From a virus: a DNA stretch of 40,506 nt. Under the pieces are notes generated by a model. It saw only the letters and a program-made list of their open reading frames with translations, was not told the origin of the DNA and made no database searches. This document shows, piece by piece, positions 36,744-40,506 of the stretch. A program made the position numbers and the translations under genes. The DNA is taken from IMG/VR virus record IMGVR_UViG_3300031227_000003, positions 1 to 40,506 of that record; one strand, 5' to 3'. The first letter of the stretch is position 1. Every line of letters starts with the position of its first letter.

Positions 36744-37343
36744 ATGACAAAATTGTATGAGGATATTGATGATATTTTTATAAGTAAAAATAAACATAAA
36801 AGAAGTACATTAAAAAAAGAAAATGAACATCAAAAAGAAACTCCAATAACAATTGGATACCTAAACAATGCTTTATTTAAGCTAATAAAAAGAGTAAATT
36901 TAATTGATGAAGAACAGGAACAAATACAACAGACTATGTTTAAACATATTGATTCTGTTTTAAATCATCCCAATTTTATTACTTCATTTAATTCAAAAAT
37001 CATACAACTAATTACAAGGGAAATTCAAGTTCAAATAGTTAATAATGATGTATTTAATGATGTTGATTATAAAATAAGAAGTTGTATTAATAACAATTTG
37101 CCAACAATAATTAGAGAAGCAACTGATACCACTGTCAAAAACCTTGTTAAGAAATATGCAGCAGAACTTAGAGCAGCTAAGGACCTTTGTTATTCTGTTG
37201 ATTCAACAATTAAACATTGTTTGATGGAAAAACCAATATCTCTTCAATTTGAGAATAGAATTTTGATAGAATTAAGAAAAGAAATGAAAATAAGAACTGC
37301 GGCAACTTTAGGTAATAACAAAAAAATAGAGGTGTTACAATGA
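36744..37343 (+). CDS. hypothetical helical protein, 199 aa
   Basis: The protein is mostly helical and Lys/Asn/Ile-rich, with a charged N-terminal 35 residues (DIDDIFISKNKHKRSTLKKE) and long helices afterwards (KIIQLITREIQVQIVNNDVF, TVKNLVKKYAAELRAAKDLC). No family is recognised. It is the first larger gene of the early operon, so a host-takeover or regulatory role is possible. The ribosome site is GTGAGG. Confidence 0.65.
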   Translation: MTKLYEDIDDIFISKNKHKRSTLKKENEHQKETPITIGYLNNALFKLIKRVNLIDEEQEQIQQTMFKHIDSVLNHPNFITSFNSKIIQLITREIQVQIVNNDVFNDVDYKIRSCINNNLPTIIREATDTTVKNLVKKYAAELRAAKDLCYSVDSTIKHCLMEKPISLQFENRILIELRKEMKIRTAATLGNNKKIEVLQ

Positions 37344-37471
37344 ACATTTGCAAACTTTGTGGTAAAGAGGTCACAGATCAATATGTATATGATAATTTTT
37401 GTGGTATGCATGTAAAATGTGAAAATGAAATTAATGATTGTAAAGAGAGAGGTGACTATAATGTTAATTAG
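37340..37471 (+). CDS. zinc-finger protein, 43 aa
   Basis: CKLCGKEVTDQY (residues 4-15) and FCGMHVKCENE (20-30) with a further Cys form a treble-clef-like site. It starts in an ATGA overlap and its last 11 nt overlap the next gene. Part of a run of three zinc-binding genes. Confidence 0.55.
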   Translation: MNICKLCGKEVTDQYVYDNFCGMHVKCENEINDCKERGDYNVN

Positions 37472-37628
37472 TTGTCAAGATTGTCACCGGACTGCCACCA
37501 CTAATACTAAACGGTGTGCTTACTGCAATGGTTCATTAGCTGCCATATGTACTAAATGTGGTGGAGTTCGCCATGCTCGAGAATTTAAGTTTGGCTTAAA
37601 GATTTGTGAGTGTAAAGATGACAATTAA
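37461..37628 (+). CDS. double zinc-ribbon protein, 55 aa
   Basis: Three CxxC pairs (CQDC near residue 5, CAYC near 19, CTKC near 30) and CEC at the end give two linked zinc ribbons. An open frame reaches back to 37419, but ATG 37461 follows GAGAGGTG and is chosen. Such double ribbons bind DNA, RNA or proteins. Confidence 0.6.
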   Translation: MLISCQDCHRTATTNTKRCAYCNGSLAAICTKCGGVRHAREFKFGLKICECKDDN

Positions 37629-37670
37629 TTATTATGCATAAACACTCAATAAAATGGAGATGTAAATAAA

Positions 37671-37919
37671 ATGTGTTTTATACATAAATATGAATGGTTT
37701 GGTGCTGATTTACGAATTTGTGTTAGATGTAATTTAAGAGAAATGAAGGTTGGTCCAAGAAAAAATCCCCATACAAATGATTGGATTCCTGTAAGTGAAC
37801 AATGTTTTTGGAAACATGTTAAAAAATATAAAATTGAATTAATGAAATATTATATTGATTCACATTATAAAAAAATTAAGAATTTAAAAATAAAATTAAG
37901 GGTGATGAGAGATGCATAA
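37671..37919 (+). CDS. zinc-binding protein with basic helix, 82 aa
   Basis: HKYEWFGADLRICVRCNLREMKVG (residues 5-28) looks like a zinc knuckle with His and two Cys; another Cys lies near residue 45. The C-terminal half is a basic helix (KKYKIELMKYYIDSHYKKIK). It has a GGAGATG site. The pattern H..W....C..C is found in several phage zinc proteins of unknown function. Confidence 0.6.
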   Translation: MCFIHKYEWFGADLRICVRCNLREMKVGPRKNPHTNDWIPVSEQCFWKHVKKYKIELMKYYIDSHYKKIKNLKIKLRVMRDA

Positions 37920-37945
37920 AATCAAGAAAGCGAAGGAGGAATAAA

Positions 37946-38311
37946 ATGAAGAAAAAAGGATTTATTGATGTTGAATTATTAGCAATAGTAGGTATAATAA
38001 TGGTAGCAATTGTAACATTTTCATTACTATTTTTGTTAGTACAACCATTCCCATTATTTAAGTATGGAGAAGGAAGCACATATGGTGTCATGACAACTGT
38101 TGAAGAAGGAATATTTTTTGATAGTGTTTGGATTAGGGCTGAATATGAAAGTAGTCAAACTGATCAATATTGTTTGGAAGAAGATAGTCCAATTAAAGAA
38201 ATAATGAAATGGTACATACAAAGCAAGCAAAGAGTTGAATTAAAATATAAGAAACATTTTTTGGGTAGCTGTGGAGATTTAGTCATAGGAGTTAACCCAA
38301 TCATGGGATAA
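37946..38311 (+). CDS. membrane-anchored protein with prepilin-like N-terminus, 121 aa
   Basis: The start MKKKGFIDVELLAIVGIIMV looks like a type IV prepilin: basic leader, Gly-Phe cleavage point and Glu at +5, then a hydrophobic helix to residue 33. The outer domain (YGVMTTVEEGIFFDSVWIRA) resembles phage membrane proteins near superinfection-immunity genes. Two cysteines near the ends may form a disulphide. It could interfere with pili or with entry of other viruses; this is inference. A strong GGAGG is upstream. Confidence 0.55.
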   Translation: MKKKGFIDVELLAIVGIIMVAIVTFSLLFLLVQPFPLFKYGEGSTYGVMTTVEEGIFFDSVWIRAEYESSQTDQYCLEEDSPIKEIMKWYIQSKQRVELKYKKHFLGSCGDLVIGVNPIMG

Positions 38312-38486
38312 GATTCGCACAAAATCAAAAAAGCGAACCACTAAACAGCACTTGTCTTAGTTTTGACATACGATACAGGCAGTTAAAACAACCAAACTCT
38401 CAAAGTTACCATCGGATACACTGGTATGCCCTACCCGTTTGGTTGGCTGGGTGAGAGTTGTATAAACTACATAAGGTGAATGAAAA
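38312..38486 (+). ncRNA. structured 5' leader before the YopX-like gene
   Basis: The 175-bp gap has no ORF. It contains a TTCGC/GCGAA stem (38314-38318 with 38333-38337) and two long complementary pairs that share three bases: 38389-38397 with 38437-38445 (9 bp), and 38395-38402 with 38452-38459 (8 bp). They could form a pseudoknot or two alternative folds. The second pair ends 14 nt before the AGGTGA ribosome site (38474-38479), so it could control translation. Confidence 0.5.
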
Positions 38487-38879
38487 ATGAGAGAGATTAA
38501 ATTTAGAGCTTGGGATAAAGAACATAACTGTTTTAGAGGAGATGAGGAGGACAATACTTTAGATAAATATGAACGATTGGCAATATTAAATTCCTCTGAT
38601 TTTGAAATCATGCAATTCACTGGTCTTAAAGACAAGAATGGTAAAGAGATTTATGATGGGGATATTGTTGAAAGAACTTACGAATATGAAGGGAAGAAAT
38701 CCACCGCAAGAGCAAGAATTGATTGGGATGATAATCCAGCAATGTATTATTTCGATGTCTTAACAGAAGAAGAATGGATTGATGATTGGGAAATGGAGAA
38801 TTGTGGTTATTTTGAAGTTATTGGCAACATCTATGAGAATCCAGAATTAGCACAATCTCCAGAGGAGGCGAAGGAATGA
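38487..38879 (+). CDS. YopX-family protein, 130 aa
   Basis: The protein has the YopX (PF09643) signature: MREIKFRAWDKEHNCF at the start, FEIMQFTGLKDKNGKEIYDG (residues about 40-60) with DGDIVE, then YFEVIGNIYENPEL at the end. This family is widespread in phages and the biochemical function is not known. It follows the structured leader and overlaps the next gene by ATGA. Confidence 0.9.
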   Translation: MREIKFRAWDKEHNCFRGDEEDNTLDKYERLAILNSSDFEIMQFTGLKDKNGKEIYDGDIVERTYEYEGKKSTARARIDWDDNPAMYYFDVLTEEEWIDDWEMENCGYFEVIGNIYENPELAQSPEEAKE

Positions 38880-39214
38880 ACCAAGAAAACTACAGCAAAA
38901 TAGCTGAGATTATAGAAAGACACTCCTACAAAACTAAATCTATGGGTAAAGCTATACATCCCTTTTTAATTGGAGTATTAGCTAAATACTTTAAGGAAGA
39001 AGATAGTAAGTGCCAATGGTGTGGAAACTCTTGGAAAATAGGTTGTTGTGGTTGGCATGGAGAAAGAGAACCATTTAACAAACAACAATTCTTTGAGGAT
39101 TGTGGAATAAAATATACACATAATTCATCTACCACTCATAATGACACTGCTAGTTCAACATCACCTGATTTAAAGCTAAAATCAACTGCGCATATTGACA
39201 AAGAGGTAAAATAA
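38876..39214 (+). CDS. cysteine-containing hypothetical protein, 112 aa
   Basis: Residues 1-40 are helical (NYSKIAEIIERHSYKTKSMG). CQWCGNSW...CCGWHGE (residues about 46-62) is a probable zinc site. The final 40 residues are Ser/Thr-rich and look disordered (NSSTTHNDTASSTSPD). GGAGGCG precedes the ATG. No family is recognised. Confidence 0.6.
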   Translation: MNQENYSKIAEIIERHSYKTKSMGKAIHPFLIGVLAKYFKEEDSKCQWCGNSWKIGCCGWHGEREPFNKQQFFEDCGIKYTHNSSTTHNDTASSTSPDLKLKSTAHIDKEVK

Positions 39215-39216
39215 AA

Positions 39217-39636
39217 ATGGAAATAAATAAATTAACAATAGGTGAAGCAAAAAAGAAACTTGAAGAACACAAAACAGCATACGAAGAATTGTCTTCCTTA
39301 TTTGGAAAAGAAGTATGCTTACAACAATCAGCAAAAAGTAAATTCATCGGAAAGTATGTAATTGTTAGAACATACTCTGCTGGAGTATTTGCAGGAACTC
39401 TTGTAAGTAAAAATAAACAAGAAGGAATTATGAAAAACACAAGAAGATTGTGGTACTGGGACGGAGCTGCAAGTTTATCTGAATTGGCGATGAAAGGAGT
39501 AGCCAAACCTAACAAATGTAAATTTCCCTGTGAAGTACCAGAAATTGAATTGAACAGAATCATTGAAGTAATACCTTGTACAAAAGAAGCAGAAGATAGT
39601 ATCAAAAAAGTAGAGGAGTGGACAAAAAATGAGTAA
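39217..39636 (+). CDS. DUF6948-like phage protein, 139 aa
   Basis: The core GKYVIVRTYSAGVFAGTL (residues about 46-63), then RRLWYWDGAASLSELAMKG and IIEVIPCTKEAED, is a pattern I know from a conserved phage family (DUF6948 as recalled). Its function is unknown. In many phages the same gene is followed by a Gly/Ser/Asp repeat protein, as here. The ribosome site is AGAGG. Confidence 0.75.
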   Translation: MEINKLTIGEAKKKLEEHKTAYEELSSLFGKEVCLQQSAKSKFIGKYVIVRTYSAGVFAGTLVSKNKQEGIMKNTRRLWYWDGAASLSELAMKGVAKPNKCKFPCEVPEIELNRIIEVIPCTKEAEDSIKKVEEWTKNE

Positions 39637-39901
39637 AAGCGATGGCTCTGGCTATGGCTTTGGCAATGGCTCTGGCTCTGGCTTTGGCTCTGGCTCTGGC
39701 TTTGGCGATGGCTCTGGCTCTGGCTTTGGCGATGGCTCTGGCTATGGCTTTGGTGATGGCTATGGCTTTGGCGATGGCTCTGGCTTTGGCGATGGCTCTG
39801 GCTATGGCTTTGGCGATGGCGATGGCTCTGGCTTTGGCGATGGCGATGGCTCTGGCACTGGCAATGGCTCTGGCAATGGCTCTGGCAATGGAGATGGATA
39901 A
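39629..39901 (+). CDS. Gly/Ser/Asp/Phe repeat protein, 90 aa
   Basis: After MSKSDGS the whole protein is built from GFGDGSG/GYGFGDG repeats, with no Lys, Arg or hydrophobic core beyond Phe and Tyr. It must be disordered or phase-separating. The start overlaps the upstream gene by 8 nt and follows GAGGAG. The DNA is a run of near 6-bp GGCTNT/GGCGAT units, so two other frames are also open; this frame is chosen by start context. Similar proteins follow DUF6948-like genes in other phages. Confidence 0.7.
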   Translation: MSKSDGSGYGFGNGSGSGFGSGSGFGDGSGSGFGDGSGYGFGDGYGFGDGSGFGDGSGYGFGDGDGSGFGDGDGSGTGNGSGNGSGNGDG

Positions 39902-39925
39902 TTAAATTGCCAAAGGAGGAAAACA

Positions 39926-40174
39926 ATGACTAAAGCAGAATATCATAAACCACCAGAACATATACAATTATTAGAAATTGCTAACACACCACCTTGGTTA
40001 AGAATGAGGTTAAGAAAGGAAGCAATGGAAGAAGTGTTTGATGCCATTAAAGAAGAATCATTAACAAGTTGTTGTAATTCAGAACCACTTGAATTTTGTT
40101 TAAATATTGATTATAATGTGTTTGATAAGTTAAAAGAATCGTTCTTGTCAGCAAATCAGAAGGTGAAAGAATGA
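39926..40174 (+). CDS. hypothetical protein, 82 aa
   Basis: MTKAEYHKPPEHIQLLEIAN then PPWLRMRLRKEAMEEVFDAIKEE; mostly helical with a CC pair near residue 49. It has a strong AAGGAGG site and overlaps the next gene by ATGA. No family is recognised. Confidence 0.6.
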   Translation: MTKAEYHKPPEHIQLLEIANTPPWLRMRLRKEAMEEVFDAIKEESLTSCCNSEPLEFCLNIDYNVFDKLKESFLSANQKVKE

Positions 40175-40353
40175 AACATATTGATGATTACCTAAAAGGA
40201 TTAATTGAAGACTATAGTGAATATATCCATGAAATGCCAGAACACAAATTAATATGGAAATTGGTTAGAGCAGAACTGGTTGTTGCAAGAGATATTTTAC
40301 TAAAAGATGTTGAAGAACATTTAGCTTCGTTCTCCACTAAGAAAGATAATTAA
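40171..40353 (+). CDS. helical hypothetical protein, 60 aa
   Basis: MKHIDDYLKGLIEDYSEYIH then KLIWKLVRAELVVARDILLK is two amphipathic helices, acidic overall. AAGGTG precedes the ATG. It lies just before the membrane microprotein that crosses the join. Function unknown. Confidence 0.55.
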   Translation: MKHIDDYLKGLIEDYSEYIHEMPEHKLIWKLVRAELVVARDILLKDVEEHLASFSTKKDN

Positions 40354-40354
40354 A

Positions 40355-40483
40355 ATGTTAACTGAAATACAAGCAGGATGGATGATTAAAGCATTAATAT
40401 TCTTTTTTTGTGTTATGGTATCATATTTTATCGTAACGGGTAAATACCATTCAGTTAAGACTGAAAAGGTGACTAAAAAATGA
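40355..40483 (+). CDS. single-pass membrane microprotein crossing the join, 42 aa
   Basis: MLTEIQAGWMIKALIFFFCV then MVSYFIVTGKYHSVKTEKVT: one hydrophobic helix at residues 9-27 followed by a basic tail. It starts one base after the upstream stop. The same gene continues at the left end of the window, where its stop is at 102-104. The end overlaps the 65-aa membrane gene by ATGA, and that gene's first nine codons reappear at 40480-40506. Confidence 0.6.
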   Translation: MLTEIQAGWMIKALIFFFCVMVSYFIVTGKYHSVKTEKVTKK

Positions 40484-40506
40484 AACAAGAAATAGAAAGA
40501 TATGGA
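40380..40506. repeat. terminal direct repeat, right copy
   Basis: Identical to bases 1-127. It shows that the window closes on itself; the unique genome is bases 1-40379. Confidence 0.95.

Noticed and set aside
39640-39900. possible CRISPR array or minisatellite
   Set aside because: The units are 6-bp coding repeats without spacers; they fit a low-complexity gene.
39642-39905. Ala-Leu-Met repeat ORF on the + strand
   Set aside because: It lies in another frame of the same repeat. The frame at 39629 has the better start and a normal N-terminus.
39150-39926. 258-codon open frame on the - strand, Ser/Gln/His-rich
   Set aside because: It is the complement of the GGCTCT-type repeat and of real + strand genes with good start sites.
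1-40506. integrase, attachment site or lysogeny module
   Set aside because: No recombinase signature was seen in any frame; AbrB-like and winged-helix regulators alone do not show lysogeny.

Overview
The window is one complete circular or circularly permuted viral genome. Its last 127 bases (40380-40506) repeat its first 127 exactly, so the unique length is 40,379 bp and one small gene reads across the join. The content is that of a tailed dsDNA virus of the HK97 lineage (Caudoviricetes): terminase, portal, gpF-like protein, prohead protease with scaffold, major capsid protein, head-tail connectors, tail tube, assembly chaperones, tape-measure candidate and hub. No sheath gene was seen, so a siphovirus is most likely. 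The host is probably an AT-rich archaeon. The control regions carry TATA boxes with purine-rich upstream elements (GAAACATTTATAT) rather than bacterial -35/-10 pairs. Two HNH genes have a TATA box about 25 nt before the ATG, as in leaderless archaeal transcripts. An AbrB-type regulator, a winged-helix regulator and many zinc-ribbon microproteins fit too. Most other genes have GGAGG-type ribosome sites. The host phylum cannot be read from the sequence. No integrase or tRNA gene was found.

Layout. A divergent promoter pair at 36.5 kb splits the genome. Rightwards from 36.6 kb, across the join and on to 3.5 kb, runs an early/accessory operon of small genes: zinc ribbons, membrane microproteins, a YopX-like protein, a DUF6948-like protein, a Gly/Ser/Asp repeat protein, a winged-helix regulator and an orphan DNA methyltransferase. 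It contains three copies of a hairpin element, each just before a zinc-ribbon gene starting MKC. Leftwards from 36.47 kb to 3.73 kb runs everything else: AbrB-like regulator, AAA+ replication ATPase with an internal origin-like iteron array, an ERCC4 nuclease, a block of small membrane and unknown genes, packaging (29.5-25 kb), capsid (24-20 kb), adhesins (20-16 kb), connectors (16-12.3 kb), tail (12.2-5.6 kb) and a putative lysis group (5.65-4.5 kb).

How it works together. The AbrB-like protein is the first gene of the leftward operon and sits beside the mirrored promoters, so it may set the balance between the two arms. Three near-identical TATTTAAATA elements, each overlapping the stop codon of the preceding gene, stand before the portal, the protease/capsid unit and the tail-terminator unit, and look like shared late promoters. 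Two HNH endonucleases have been inserted among the head genes; one is broken by an in-frame TAA. Behind the capsid gene lie two tandem pairs of small beta-rich paralogues, probably capsid decoration, then large LamG/FN3/beta-propeller adhesins.

The strongest candidates for new biology are: (1) the covarying hairpin plus zinc-ribbon units of the early operon, two of which flank the methyltransferase as 135-bp direct repeats; (2) the 4+4 inverted iteron array inside the replication gene; (3) the repeated late promoter; and (4) the duplicated decoration-like pairs with head-located adhesins.
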